This document shows positions 34,529 to 44,333 of a DNA stretch of 58,928 nt, one piece after another. The notes under the pieces are model-generated. The model was not told the DNA's origin, did not search any database, and saw only the letters and a list, made by a program, of their open reading frames with translations. Source of the stretch: Ligilactobacillus salitolerans (GTDB taxonomy: Bacteria > Bacillota > Bacilli > Lactobacillales > Lactobacillaceae); contig NZ_BFFP01000010.1 of assembly GCF_003864415.1 (NCBI RefSeq), forward strand, positions 1 to 58,928, read 5' to 3'. Numbering within the stretch: position 1 is the first letter of the stretch; the number at the start of each line of letters is the position of its first letter. The position numbers and the translations under genes are program-made.

Positions 34529-36286
34529 GTGAGTATTTTTATTAAGCTGGGATGGTACTTTAAGCAAGAGTGGAAGACCTATTCGATCGGCGTGGTTGGT
34601 CTACTGCTCACATCCTTGCTGGGAATTGTTTCTCCCTGGGTGATCGGACGGCTGGTTGATCTGATCCACCGTGGAAATTTAAAGGTGCATGACCTGGTTT
34701 TTTTATTGGTGATCTTGGCTTTCGCCTCAATTGCCCAGTATGGCGCACGTTATATTTGGCGCAATGCTATCTGGGGAGAATCTGCTAAATTAGAAGCAGT
34801 TTTGCGGGGACGACTTTTTTGGCACTACATGCAAATGGATACCCAATTTTTCCAGGCCTACCGAGCCGGAGATCTGATGGCCCACGCTACTAATGATTTG
34901 TCGGCGATCCAACGTGTGGCTGGTGGTGGGATCTTGCAATTTGCAGATTCCATTATTACTGGCGGGACGACCTTGATCGCGATGATGACAGTTGTAGATT
35001 GGCGCCTGACCTTGATTGCGGTCCTTCCGTTTCCGTTGTTGGCAGTCATGTCGCGAGTTTTGGGCAACAAGATGCACATTGCTTTTAAAGAGTCGCAGGC
35101 TGCTTTTTCGCGCTTAAATAATAAGGCGCAAGAGAGTATCAGCGGAGTTAAGGTGATCAAAAGCTTTGGTCAGGAACAAGATGACATTGAAGAATTTAAC
35201 GGACAGATCGATGATACGATCAAAATTAACCGCAAGGTTAGCTGGTTGGATGCTTTGTTTGATCCAATTACGACTCTGATCATGGCTATTTCCTATGTTG
35301 TGACGATCGTTTACGGCGGACACCTAGTGATCGCAGGAACGATCACTTTAGGTTCACTGGTGTCTTTTGTTTCCTACTTATCGATGCTGGTCTGGCCGAT
35401 GTTTGCCATTGGCATGCTCTTTAACACGCTCGAACGCGGCAATGCCAGTTATGACCGGATCGATGCGATCTTAAACAAGCGCAGCAGTATCTTGGATAAA
35501 AACGATGGAGTGGTTGAAGAACCGCATGGAGATCTGGTTTATGCAATCGACTCTTTTAAATTTCCGGATGAGCAGCAAAACAACTTGCAACAGATCCATT
35601 TTACCTTAAAAGAAGGCGGAACTTTGGGCTTAGTCGGGCCGGTCGGTTCGGGTAAAAGCTCAGTCATTCGTTTGCTTTTACGCCAATTTGACGAGTACCA
35701 AGGTGCAATTTATTTTAATGGGGTCGATTTACGCAATTATCAGTTGGATGCTTTGATCCCGGCAATTGGCTATGTACCGCAGGAAACTTATTTATTTTCG
35801 AATACCGTGCGGGAAAATATTCGTTTTGCACGACCGGAAGCTTCACAAAAGGAAGTCGAATTAGCCGCCCAAAAAAGCGATCTAGCAGGGCAAATCAGCA
35901 GTTTTCCTGCCGGCTATGATACTCAAGTCGGTGAGGAGGGGATCTCGCTTTCTGGCGGGCAACGCCAACGGATCGCGATCGCTCGTGCTTTGCTGATCGA
36001 TCCTGAGCTCTTGATCTTAGACGATGCTTTATCTGCGGTGGATGCTGAAACGGAAACCCGGATCTTGCGGACTTTACGGGCAGAGCGCCAGGATAAAACG
36101 ACGATCATTGCCTCGCACCGCCTAAGTTCGGTTATGAATGCCGATGAGATCCTAGTGATGGATGATGGCAAGATCATTGAACGCGGGACGCATGCCGAAT
36201 TAATGGCTCAAAATGGCTGGTACGCGGAGACATTCGATCTACAGGCCTTAGAAACTGAAGATGAGGAGGAAGATATCAATGGATAA
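34529..36286 (+). CDS. ABC exporter half-transporter, subunit 1 (degenerate catalytic site)
   Basis: Six membrane helices (residues 1-310) precede a nucleotide-binding domain: Walker A GPVGSGKSS, Q-loop VPQET, canonical signature LSGGQRQR, Walker B LLILDDALSAVD. The catalytic Glu after Walker B is replaced by Asp (LDDA rather than LDEA). This is the hallmark of one subunit of heterodimeric exporters such as LmrCD, BmrCD, YheIH and TM287/288. The GTG start follows AAAGGAGGTG. It overlaps the partner gene by 8 bases. Substrates are probably drugs or lipids. Confidence 0.9.
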   Translation: MSIFIKLGWYFKQEWKTYSIGVVGLLLTSLLGIVSPWVIGRLVDLIHRGNLKVHDLVFLLVILAFASIAQYGARYIWRNAIWGESAKLEAVLRGRLFWHYMQMDTQFFQAYRAGDLMAHATNDLSAIQRVAGGGILQFADSIITGGTTLIAMMTVVDWRLTLIAVLPFPLLAVMSRVLGNKMHIAFKESQAAFSRLNNKAQESISGVKVIKSFGQEQDDIEEFNGQIDDTIKINRKVSWLDALFDPITTLIMAISYVVTIVYGGHLVIAGTITLGSLVSFVSYLSMLVWPMFAIGMLFNTLERGNASYDRIDAILNKRSSILDKNDGVVEEPHGDLVYAIDSFKFPDEQQNNLQQIHFTLKEGGTLGLVGPVGSGKSSVIRLLLRQFDEYQGAIYFNGVDLRNYQLDALIPAIGYVPQETYLFSNTVRENIRFARPEASQKEVELAAQKSDLAGQISSFPAGYDTQVGEEGISLSGGQRQRIAIARALLIDPELLILDDALSAVDAETETRILRTLRAERQDKTTIIASHRLSSVMNADEILVMDDGKIIERGTHAELMAQNGWYAETFDLQALETEDEEEDING

Positions 36287-38063
36287 CCAGCATGAGTCTG
36301 TCTGGGCTCACAGCATTCCAGCTAAAGAGCAGCTGCGGATCATTAAGCGGCTCTTCTTATTAGCCAAACCATTTCAGTGGTACTTCTATTTTTCGATCAT
36401 CTTCGCCGCGACCGTTAGCTTGATCAATATTCTCCTGCCCAAAATCATTCAGCGGTTTATGGATAAATACCTGGCTTTTGGCAAGGCGGATGAAATGGTG
36501 ATCTGGTTTTTTGCCGGGCTGTATTTCTTTGGCATGGTAGCCAAAGCCTTAACACAATTTGGGCAAACCTATCTGGCCAGCATGGGTGCCGAATACATGC
36601 TGGAGGACACACGGCGCAAATTATTCCAAAAACTGCATACCCTAGGGATGCGCTATTTTGATCAAGTCCCAAGCGGTTCGATCCTTTCGCGCTTGACCAA
36701 CGACACGATGGCCTTTCAGAATTTCTGGGAAATGTTTAGCAGCTTGATCGTGGCAATTTTTTCGATGGTGACTGCTTTTATCGCAATGTACACTACTGAC
36801 AGAAAAATTGCACTGTGGCTGCTGATTTTCATGCCGTTTTTGGCAATTACGATCTGGTACTATCAAAGGTACAGTTCACGCGTCTACCGCCAAATGCGGA
36901 CGAAGCTTAGTCTGTTGAACAACAAGCTGGCAGAATCGATCACAGGGATCAATGTGATCCAGGATTTCCGCCAGGAGAAGCGGATCACTCAAGAATTCGA
37001 AGACGTCAACGGCGAGTACTATCAAACTAGAAAAGCAATGATTCGGGTCAACTCTTTACTTCTTGGTCCGATCGTCAATTTGTTTTTTGCATTTGGGACG
37101 GTCATGGTCTTGGGGATCTTTGGGGTCCAAGGTTTACATTCATATGTTGCCGCCGGTGTGGTTTATGCGTTTGTGACGTATTTGGAAAATTTCTATAATC
37201 CTTTATCCCGTGTCATGGAAAGCTTCAGCGACTTTCAAGATGGGATGGTGGCTGGTTCGCGAATTTTACGGATCATGGATGAACAGTTGCTGGCTCCAAA
37301 GCAAAACAAAGAAGCCTCCGCAGAACTTTCCATCGGCAAGGTTGAGTTTCGGCATGTGACCTTTTCATATGATGGTAAGCATACGATTTTGAAAGATATC
37401 TCTTTTGTCGCTCAGCCGGGAGAAACTGTTGCTTTAGTTGGTCAAACAGGCAGCGGCAAGACATCAATCATCAATGTTTTGATGCGTTTCTATGAATTCG
37501 GTGAAGGCGAGATCTTACTTGACGACAAGAACATCCGTGACTACCCGCTGGCAGAGCTGCGAGCCAAGATGGGATTAGTTTTGCAAGAGCCCTATATGTT
37601 TTATGGGACGATCAAATCCAACATTCGGATGTTTAATGACAAGATTACGGATGAACAGGTCAAGCAAGCAGCAAAATTTGTTGATGCCGACCAGTTTATT
37701 GAACAGTTACCGGGGCAATACGATGCCAAGGTCATCGAACGCGGGGCGAGCTATTCAACTGGGCAAAAACAGCTGATTGCCTTCGCGCGGACCGTTGCAA
37801 CTGATCCAAAGATCCTAATTTTGGATGAAGCCACTTCAAACATCGATACAGAAACTGAAAAAATGATCCAGGATGGTCTGGCTCAGATTCAAAAAGGCCG
37901 GACTACAATTGCGATCGCGCACCGTTTATCAACGATTCAAAATGCTGATCAGATATTAGTGCTCAATCAAGGAAGAATCATAGAACGCGGAACTAACGAT
38001 GAACTATTGGCCAAGCGCGGAATGTACTACGATATGATCAAAAAACAAAATGCTGCCCACTAA
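36279..38063 (+). CDS. ABC exporter half-transporter, subunit 2
   Basis: It starts at 36279 after GAGGAGG, inside the end of subunit 1. Six membrane helices lead to an NBD with Walker A GQTGSGKTS, Walker B LILDEATSNID with the canonical Glu, and a degenerate signature YSTGQKQL. The asymmetric site therefore pairs the Asp of subunit 1 with this weak signature. The other site is fully canonical. The 594-residue protein and its partner form one exporter. A terminator follows. Confidence 0.9.
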   Translation: MDNQHESVWAHSIPAKEQLRIIKRLFLLAKPFQWYFYFSIIFAATVSLINILLPKIIQRFMDKYLAFGKADEMVIWFFAGLYFFGMVAKALTQFGQTYLASMGAEYMLEDTRRKLFQKLHTLGMRYFDQVPSGSILSRLTNDTMAFQNFWEMFSSLIVAIFSMVTAFIAMYTTDRKIALWLLIFMPFLAITIWYYQRYSSRVYRQMRTKLSLLNNKLAESITGINVIQDFRQEKRITQEFEDVNGEYYQTRKAMIRVNSLLLGPIVNLFFAFGTVMVLGIFGVQGLHSYVAAGVVYAFVTYLENFYNPLSRVMESFSDFQDGMVAGSRILRIMDEQLLAPKQNKEASAELSIGKVEFRHVTFSYDGKHTILKDISFVAQPGETVALVGQTGSGKTSIINVLMRFYEFGEGEILLDDKNIRDYPLAELRAKMGLVLQEPYMFYGTIKSNIRMFNDKITDEQVKQAAKFVDADQFIEQLPGQYDAKVIERGASYSTGQKQLIAFARTVATDPKILILDEATSNIDTETEKMIQDGLAQIQKGRTTIAIAHRLSTIQNADQILVLNQGRIIERGTNDELLAKRGMYYDMIKKQNAAH

Positions 38064-38078
38064 GCGAGCAGGGAATAA

Positions 38079-38124
38079 AAAAAAGGAACATCACAGTCTA
38101 AGCAATGGCGTGATGTTCCTTTTA
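38079..38124. terminator. Terminator after the ABC exporter genes
   Basis: AAAAGGAACATCAC pairs perfectly with GTGATGTTCCTTTT, flanked by A and T runs. Confidence 0.85.
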
Positions 38125-38511
38125 TTTTATTCGAATGATGAATCAATTTTAACAAAACAGGTCCTGCAAGGCTGCAGGGCGCTTGTCGCTCAAGTTTTGT
38201 TATCACTATGGCTCCATTTTCGTGAGTGTTTAAAATGGCTGGCAAACAAATTAACTGCTTTTGATCAAGAACAAAAAGACGAAATAAATTTAATTCTAAT
38301 TTTTCTTATCAAAGTTAATATTGAGATTACTAAAACTTATTTTTTGAGCAAGTAAAACAAGAAAATTTTAATTTTTCAGTGGGAATAAAGAGCATTGACT
38401 GCTAACAATAAAAGAAAAAGATATTTTCAAGAAATGGTCAAGGATAAACTTTGAATCGATTTCTTAACGCACAAAAAAATGAAAAAAAGAACATTTTTTT
38501 GCGATTTATAA
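38125..38511. other. AT-rich intergenic region upstream of oppA, no gene
   Basis: Apart from a short CCTGCAAGGCTGCAGG-type palindromic patch at about 38162-38178 I see no structured RNA, repeat or credible ORF. The 101-codon frame crossing it starts inside the exporter gene and reads through its terminator. Confidence 0.4.
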
Positions 38512-38540
38512 TTGACATTGCTTTTTAATGCAATTATAAT
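38512..38540 (+). promoter_or_regulatory. Consensus promoter of the opp operon
   Basis: TTGACA (38512-38517) and TATAAT (38535-38540) with a 17-base spacer. The spacer contains ATTGC/GCAAT arms that could be an operator or a coincidence. Confidence 0.85.
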
Positions 38541-38603
38541 CTTAACTAATCACTTTTTAAGGTTCGTATTCTTTTTAGTATTAACTTTTTGGGAGGGTTT
38601 TAA

Positions 38604-40568
38604 ATGAAAATAAAAAGGCTTGGTGTGGCTTTAACGGTCTTGACTTGCGGGGTCGTTTTAGCTGCTTGCTCTGGTAAAAGCAGTTCTTCAAGTGATAGTA
38701 ATAAGTCATCTACATCCACTTATAGTTATGTTTACACCACCGATCCGACAACACTTGATTATACTGTTTCGTCCAGACAAACGAATAGTGATATTTTTGC
38801 TAACTTTGTCGATGGTTTGGTTGAAAATGATAAGTATGGGAATATTAAACCTGATCTGGCAACGTCTTGGAAGGAAAGCAATGGGGGAAAGACGTACACC
38901 TACAACATTAGAAAAGGTGTTAAATGGGTAGATAGCGAAGGTAATACATACGGCGACGTTACTGCTCAAGATTTTGTCACTGGCTTGAAACACGCTGTTG
39001 CAGCTAAGTCAGAAACCCTTTATGTTGTTCAAAGCTCGATCACAGGTTTGGACGATTACGTCAACGGTAAAACTAAGGACTTCTCCAAGGTTGGCGTGAA
39101 AGCAGTTGGTAAATATAAACTCCAGTATACTTTGAACCAGCCTGAATCTTACTGGAATTCAAAATTGACTTATGGGGTTATGTTCCCAGTTAATGCTAAA
39201 TTCTTGAAGGAAACCGGTGATGACTTCGGTAAAATGAAGCCAAGCGGTATTTTGTATAATGGCGGTTATATCTTGAAAAACTTTACCGCTAAGTCAACTG
39301 TTCAGTTAACAGCCAACTCTGAATACTGGGATAAGAAGAATGTTCATATCAAGAAGGTTAAGTTGACTTACAACGATATGTCCAATCCTGACAGCTTATA
39401 TAAGGCATTTAAGAAAGGCACTAACACGACTTCACGTGTCTATCCTAATTCAGCCGGCTATAAAGATGTTCAAAAAGACAACAAGAATAACATCGTTTGG
39501 TCACTGCCAGGTTCGGCAACTTACAACTTCACCTTTAACTTGAACCGTAAGAATTACGACGCAACGGATAAGAAAACTTCTAAAGAAAAAGATAATACTA
39601 AAAAAGCAATTCAAAATAAAAACTTTAGATTAGCTATTCAACGCGCTTTTGATAAAGAATCATACAACGCGCAAAATGTTGGTAAGGTAGGTGCTAAGAA
39701 GTCTCTGCGTAACGAGATCATCCCTCCAACCTTTGCAACTGTCGACGGCAAAAACTACAACGTTGCTGTTGAAAAAGAATTAAGTGCTCTTTCAAGCCCA
39801 TTAGCCGGCGTCAACTTGGCTGATGGTCAGGACGGCACATACAGTCCAGAAAAAGCTAAGGCATTGTTAGCAGCCGCTAAAAAGGAACTGCAAGCTGAAG
39901 GAGTTGCCTTCCCAATCAAGCTTGATCTTCCTGAAAGCGAAAAATCTGAAACAAGTGTTAACCAGGCTAAGTCCTTCAAGAAGTCAATTGAAAGTGTCTT
40001 GGGTAAAGATAACGTTCAAATCGACATCCAATTGCTTTCTCAAGATAAATATTTAGCTGGAACTTATGAAGCTACAACAGGTGCTCAATCTGATTTTGAT
40101 ATCAGCAACGCCTCTGGCTGGAGCCCTGACTATGAAGATTCTTCAAGCTACTTGGATATCTACAAGCCTTCATCTGGTTCAATGTTGTCAACTCTTGGTT
40201 TGACAGCTGGCAACAAAGAATCTGCCAATGCTGCTAAGACATATGGTCTTGACAAGTATGAAACATTGCTTGATCAAGCTGAAGCAGAAACAACAGATGT
40301 TAACAAGCGTAATGCATTGTTTGCTAAAGCGTCAGCTGCTTTGTTAGACAGCGGGATTCAAATTCCTGTTTATTCTGATGGGGGAACACCTTCTGTAACT
40401 AAGGTTGTACCGTTCTCCAAATCGTATGCTAACACCGGTTTGAGCGGAAGCAAGTATAAGTTCATGAAGCTCCAGTCGAAAACAGTGACAACAGCTCAAT
40501 CTAACAAGGCAAAAGCAGCTTGGAACAAAGAAAGAAACAAGACAGCTCAAGCCGAAGCTGATAAGTAA
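38604..40568 (+). CDS. oppA: Oligopeptide-binding lipoprotein OppA/AmiA
   Basis: The signal peptide ends in the lipobox LAAC (Cys 22). A Ser/Asp/Asn linker is followed by a 610-residue family-5 solute-binding domain (TDPTTLDYTVSSRQTN, then FVDGLVENDKYGNIKPDLATSW and FRLAIQRAFDKESYN). Codon use is strongly biased, as expected for a highly expressed gene with a consensus promoter. It captures peptides for the adjacent OppBCDF. GGGAGGG precedes the ATG. Confidence 0.95.
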   Translation: MKIKRLGVALTVLTCGVVLAACSGKSSSSSDSNKSSTSTYSYVYTTDPTTLDYTVSSRQTNSDIFANFVDGLVENDKYGNIKPDLATSWKESNGGKTYTYNIRKGVKWVDSEGNTYGDVTAQDFVTGLKHAVAAKSETLYVVQSSITGLDDYVNGKTKDFSKVGVKAVGKYKLQYTLNQPESYWNSKLTYGVMFPVNAKFLKETGDDFGKMKPSGILYNGGYILKNFTAKSTVQLTANSEYWDKKNVHIKKVKLTYNDMSNPDSLYKAFKKGTNTTSRVYPNSAGYKDVQKDNKNNIVWSLPGSATYNFTFNLNRKNYDATDKKTSKEKDNTKKAIQNKNFRLAIQRAFDKESYNAQNVGKVGAKKSLRNEIIPPTFATVDGKNYNVAVEKELSALSSPLAGVNLADGQDGTYSPEKAKALLAAAKKELQAEGVAFPIKLDLPESEKSETSVNQAKSFKKSIESVLGKDNVQIDIQLLSQDKYLAGTYEATTGAQSDFDISNASGWSPDYEDSSSYLDIYKPSSGSMLSTLGLTAGNKESANAAKTYGLDKYETLLDQAEAETTDVNKRNALFAKASAALLDSGIQIPVYSDGGTPSVTKVVPFSKSYANTGLSGSKYKFMKLQSKTVTTAQSNKAKAAWNKERNKTAQAEADK

Positions 40569-40642
40569 GTATAATAGCTAAGTATATAACTTCAAAAAGT
40601 GATTGCATGTTTATTACCTTTTAATTCAATTGAATTAATTTC

Positions 40643-40676
40643 AGAAGCGGTGCAATATTGTTTGCGCCGCTTCTGT
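40643..40676 (+). terminator. Partial terminator between oppA and oppB
   Basis: AGAAGCGGTGCAA pairs with TTGCGCCGCTTCT, with only a GTTAGTTT tail. A strong stem with a weak T tract suggests that part of the transcription reads on into oppBCDF, giving an excess of OppA. Confidence 0.5.
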
Positions 40677-40745
40677 TAGTTTAAAATTCAATTTTGAAAT
40701 CAAGGGATAAACCGGTGATCCTAGCAATGAAGGAGGATTTCTCGA

Positions 40746-42242
40746 TTGAAAAAATATGTCTTTTTTCGGGTACTGAGATCTATTGTGAGTATTTTCTTAG
40801 TAACAACTATCACCTATATCTTAATTTACACGCTGATCCCTAAACGTGCTGTCTTTGATCAAGATCCTTTGATCCAGAAACTCGCTTCAGATCCGGATAA
40901 ATTGCTTGATTATAAAAATACAGCCTATCATAAGATGAATTATCTGGATTATCAAGATACCAAGTCGCTGGTGGCTAAGGCTAAAAAAGCAGCTCCAGGG
41001 ACTGAAGTATCTGGCAAGCGAAGTCAACAGAATTTCAAAGTCTTAAATAAATGGGCTAAAGAAAATGGCTATCAAGTGAAAACATATCCGAAGAGTAAAA
41101 GATACTATGCCACCAGAGACTTGCCGTTATGGGAACGGTTAGGGCGTTTCTACGGTGATTTGATCCAAGTAGATACGCCATGGAGTGTGCACGATAAGAA
41201 TAATCCGCATTTAAAACGTTATTTAAAAATCAAAAAGGATAAATGGGTCGGTTGGGCTTTGGTCGGATCTGGCACTAAATATCGCTATCAGATCTATTTT
41301 AATAGTTCTTTCCCGTATATCCATCAAAATATCATTCACTTTAACCTAGGAACATCATACCCGACTTTTGGAGGCAATTCTGTTGTTGAAGTGATTGCTG
41401 GCAGACAGGGCTCGGCTGTAACCGAAAAATATGACTTAGGCAAAGGGGTTACCATCAACTCGTCAGATAACGTCTATACCAGACAGTATCAGACTAAGGA
41501 ACACAGAAATGGCCTCAGTTACGAGCGGTATAAAGATTCATATACAAGTTTGGGTAAAAATTATGAAGACCCTTCAATGGTTGGAACTTCGTTTAAAGCC
41601 GGAATTTTTGCCTTGCTTATAGCGTACTTAATTGCGATCCCAATGGCATTCTTTATGGCTCGTTATAAGGGCAAGCTTTTTGATAGGATCGGCACAGGTG
41701 TAGTGACTGTTTTGATTGCTATTCCTAGTTTGGCCTTTATTTACGCTTTCCGCTTTATTGGATCACAGTTATTTGGTTTACCAGATTCCTTTCCAACGGA
41801 AGGTGCAGGTAGTTTTAATTCCTGGGTCCTGCCAACCGTCATCTTGGGCTTGCTATCCGTTTCTGGTTTGGTAATTTGGTTTAGAAGGTACATGATCGAT
41901 CAGCAACAGTCAGATTATGTTAAATTCGCTCGCAGCAAAGGCCTGACAGACAATGAAATTTACCGCAAACATATCTTTAAGAATGCGTCGATCCCGATCG
42001 TTCAGCAAATTCCGGGAAGCATCATAGGTTTGATCAGCGGGGCTACCATCACAGAAAACATTTTCGCTATGCCTGGGATGGGGAAAATGCTGCCGGATGC
42101 GATCTTGTCGCATAACAACTCGGTCGTTATTGGTTTAGTATTTATTTTCACTGTGATCGGCGTTCTCTCAGTTCTTTTGGGAGACATATTGATGGCAATC
42201 GTTGATCCACGGATCAATCTTGCAAGCAAGGGAGATGATTAG
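40746..42242 (+). CDS. oppB: Oligopeptide permease OppB (AmiC-like, long form)
   Basis: One N-terminal membrane helix (about 8-30) is followed by a large extracytoplasmic segment (about 31-275). Five more helices carry the permease EAA loop (YVKFARSKGLTDNEIYRKHIFKNA). At 498 residues it matches the AmiC form of streptococci rather than the roughly 310-residue enteric OppB. The TTG start follows AAGGAGG. It overlaps oppC. Confidence 0.92.
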   Translation: MKKYVFFRVLRSIVSIFLVTTITYILIYTLIPKRAVFDQDPLIQKLASDPDKLLDYKNTAYHKMNYLDYQDTKSLVAKAKKAAPGTEVSGKRSQQNFKVLNKWAKENGYQVKTYPKSKRYYATRDLPLWERLGRFYGDLIQVDTPWSVHDKNNPHLKRYLKIKKDKWVGWALVGSGTKYRYQIYFNSSFPYIHQNIIHFNLGTSYPTFGGNSVVEVIAGRQGSAVTEKYDLGKGVTINSSDNVYTRQYQTKEHRNGLSYERYKDSYTSLGKNYEDPSMVGTSFKAGIFALLIAYLIAIPMAFFMARYKGKLFDRIGTGVVTVLIAIPSLAFIYAFRFIGSQLFGLPDSFPTEGAGSFNSWVLPTVILGLLSVSGLVIWFRRYMIDQQQSDYVKFARSKGLTDNEIYRKHIFKNASIPIVQQIPGSIIGLISGATITENIFAMPGMGKMLPDAILSHNNSVVIGLVFIFTVIGVLSVLLGDILMAIVDPRINLASKGDD

Positions 42243-43230
42243 TATCGCACAGCAAGAAGAATTTAAACAAACTGAAATTTATGAAATGAATTCGGTGGTC
42301 GAACGTGATAATATTTCGGCTGATGATTTTGCAGTTGTCACAATTGATAAAGAGGAAAATGAGAAAATTGGGACGACCAAGTATTCTTATTGGGGTTCAG
42401 TCGCAAAAAATTTCTTTCTCAGTAAGGTAACCATTTTCATGCTGGTGTTGATCGTTATTATCTTATTAATGTCGTTCATACAACCGCTGTTTAGCGGCTA
42501 CGATCTCTCCAATGTTAGCAAGATCAATGATTTTGGCGCCCGCTACAATTTTCCGAATGCTAAGTATTGGTTTGGGACGGACGCGAATGGCAATTCTTTA
42601 TTTGATGCCATCTGGGCCGGAGCACGGACTTCCATTTCAATTGGTGTCATTGCATCACTGATCATCGAAGGAATTGGTGTCATTGTCGGTGCCATCTGGG
42701 GTGTTTCTAAGAAGTTCGACCGGGTCATGCTCGAAATCTATAACGTCATTTCCAACGTTCCTTCGTTATTGATCATTATCGTGTTATCCTATGCCTTTGG
42801 TAACGGCTTTTGGAATCTGATTTTTGCCATGACATGTACCTCGTGGATCGGGACTGCCTATTTCATGCGGGTGCAGGTTATGATCATGCGTGATCGCGAA
42901 TATAACGTTGCTTCGAGAACTTTAGGGACATCAACCAAAAGGATCGTCCTCAAGAATATCCTGCCGTACCTGACATCAGTTATTGTGACAGATGTGTCGT
43001 TAACGTTGCCGTCCTTTATTTCCTATGAAGTTTTTCTCTCGTTTCTGGGAGTTGGGTTAAGCCAAAACGTGCCCTCGCTTGGTCGTTTGATTTCGCAGTA
43101 TTCGCCTTATATGACGAGTTACCCGTACCTTTTCTGGCTGCCGGTACTTGTTTTAGCTCTGATTACAATTTCGCTATATATAATCGGGCAGCGTTTATCT
43201 GATGCATCAGATCCTAAGACGCATATGTAA
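42235..43230 (+). CDS. oppC: Oligopeptide permease OppC
   Basis: A cytoplasmic N-terminal extension of about 70 residues precedes six membrane helices and the EAA loop (YNVASRTLGTSTKRIVLKNI). The start is not obvious. ATG 42235 overlaps the oppB stop by 8 bases but sits directly on the GGGAG with no spacing. ATG 42286 lacks a ribosome site. An AUC at 42244 would have ideal spacing. I keep 42235, read through translational coupling. Confidence 0.9.
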   Translation: MISIAQQEEFKQTEIYEMNSVVERDNISADDFAVVTIDKEENEKIGTTKYSYWGSVAKNFFLSKVTIFMLVLIVIILLMSFIQPLFSGYDLSNVSKINDFGARYNFPNAKYWFGTDANGNSLFDAIWAGARTSISIGVIASLIIEGIGVIVGAIWGVSKKFDRVMLEIYNVISNVPSLLIIIVLSYAFGNGFWNLIFAMTCTSWIGTAYFMRVQVMIMRDREYNVASRTLGTSTKRIVLKNILPYLTSVIVTDVSLTLPSFISYEVFLSFLGVGLSQNVPSLGRLISQYSPYMTSYPYLFWLPVLVLALITISLYIIGQRLSDASDPKTHM

Positions 43231-43259
43231 GGATTCGCTAGAGTAATGGAGGGGTAACT

Positions 43260-44333
43260 ATGGCGCAGGAAGAAAATATTCTTGAAGTTAGAAATTTAAA
43301 TGTCAGCTTTCGGGTTCGCGGGAGCGAAATTGAAGCGATCCATGACATTTCGTTAGATTTGAAAAAACATGAGACTCTCGCAATCGTAGGTGAATCTGGT
43401 TCTGGTAAATCAGTCTTGATCAAGACCTTCACTGGTATGCTTGAGCAGAATGGCCGTATTTCACATGGAACTGTTTCATACAAAAATCAGCGTTTGAATG
43501 AGCTGAAAACGAATAAGCAATGGGATAAAATTCGCGGTAAAGAAATTGCCACGATTTTCCAAGACCCAATGACCTCATTGGATCCAATCCATACCATCGG
43601 TTCACAAATTTCAGAAGTTATTATCAAGCATCAAGGCAAGTCCAAAAAGGAAGCCAAGAAGCTGGCAATTGAATTGATGGAAAGAACCGGGATCCCGAAT
43701 GCAGCTCAACGCTACAATGAATATCCTTTCGAGTATTCTGGGGGAATGCGGCAAAGGATCGTGATTGCGATCGCATTGGCATGTCGACCAGAGATCCTAG
43801 TGTGTGACGAACCGACCACTGCTTTGGATGTTACGATTCAGGCGCAAATCTTGGATTTGATCAAAGAACTCCAACAAGAGTATCATTTTACGATTATCTT
43901 TATTACCCATGATTTAGGCGTGGTTGCCTCAATTGCAGATCGAATCGCCGTCATGTATTCTGGCAAAATTGTGGAAATTGGGACGAGTGAAGAAATTTTT
44001 TATGATTCTCGTCACCCATACACCTGGAGCTTATTATCGTCACTGCCTCAGTTGGCAAAAAAAGGAGAAGAATTAAAGTCGATTCCAGGGACACCGCCTT
44101 CTTTGTACAAAAAAATTGTCGGAGATGCTTTTGCACCCCGCAATAGCTATGCGATGTCGGTTGATTTTAAGGCAGATCCGCCAATGTTCAAAGTTACGGA
44201 CACGCATTATGCAAAAACGTGGCTGTTAGATCAGCGGGCTCCTCAGGTTGAAAAGCCTGAGCAGATCCTAAATCTTCATCAGCATATGCTTGAAATGTCC
44301 GCTGACGATTTTACTAAAGAGGAGACAGTATGA
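43260..44333 (+). CDS. oppD: Oligopeptide ABC transporter ATPase OppD
   Basis: Walker [10 protein letters not shown]-loop [10 protein letters not shown], signature YSGGMRQR, Walker [13 protein letters not shown], and the OppD-type C-terminal Opp_C domain with HPYTWSLL. The Fe-S-type Cys cluster of some homologues is not evident. The 357-residue protein pairs with OppF to power the permease. Its TGA overlaps the oppF start (ATGA). Confidence 0.95.
   Translation: MAQEENILEVRNLNVSFRVRGSEIEAIHDISLDLKKHETLAIVGESGSGKSVLIKTFTGMLEQNGRISHGTVSYKNQRLNELKTNKQWDKIRGKEIATIFQDPMTSLDPIHTIGSQISEVIIKHQGKSKKEAKKLAIELMERTGIPNAAQRYNEYPFEYSGGMRQRIVIAIALACRPEILVCDEPTTALDVTIQAQILDLIKELQQEYHFTIIFITHDLGVVASIADRIAVMYSGKIVEIGTSEEIFYDSRHPYTWSLLSSLPQLAKKGEELKSIPGTPPSLYKKIVGDAFAPRNSYAMSVDFKADPPMFKVTDTHYAKTWLLDQRAPQVEKPEQILNLHQHMLEMSADDFTKEETV

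Noticed and set aside
38050-38355. 101-codon ORF after the ABC exporter
   Set aside because: It begins inside the exporter gene, reads through a strong terminator and has no ribosome site or family.
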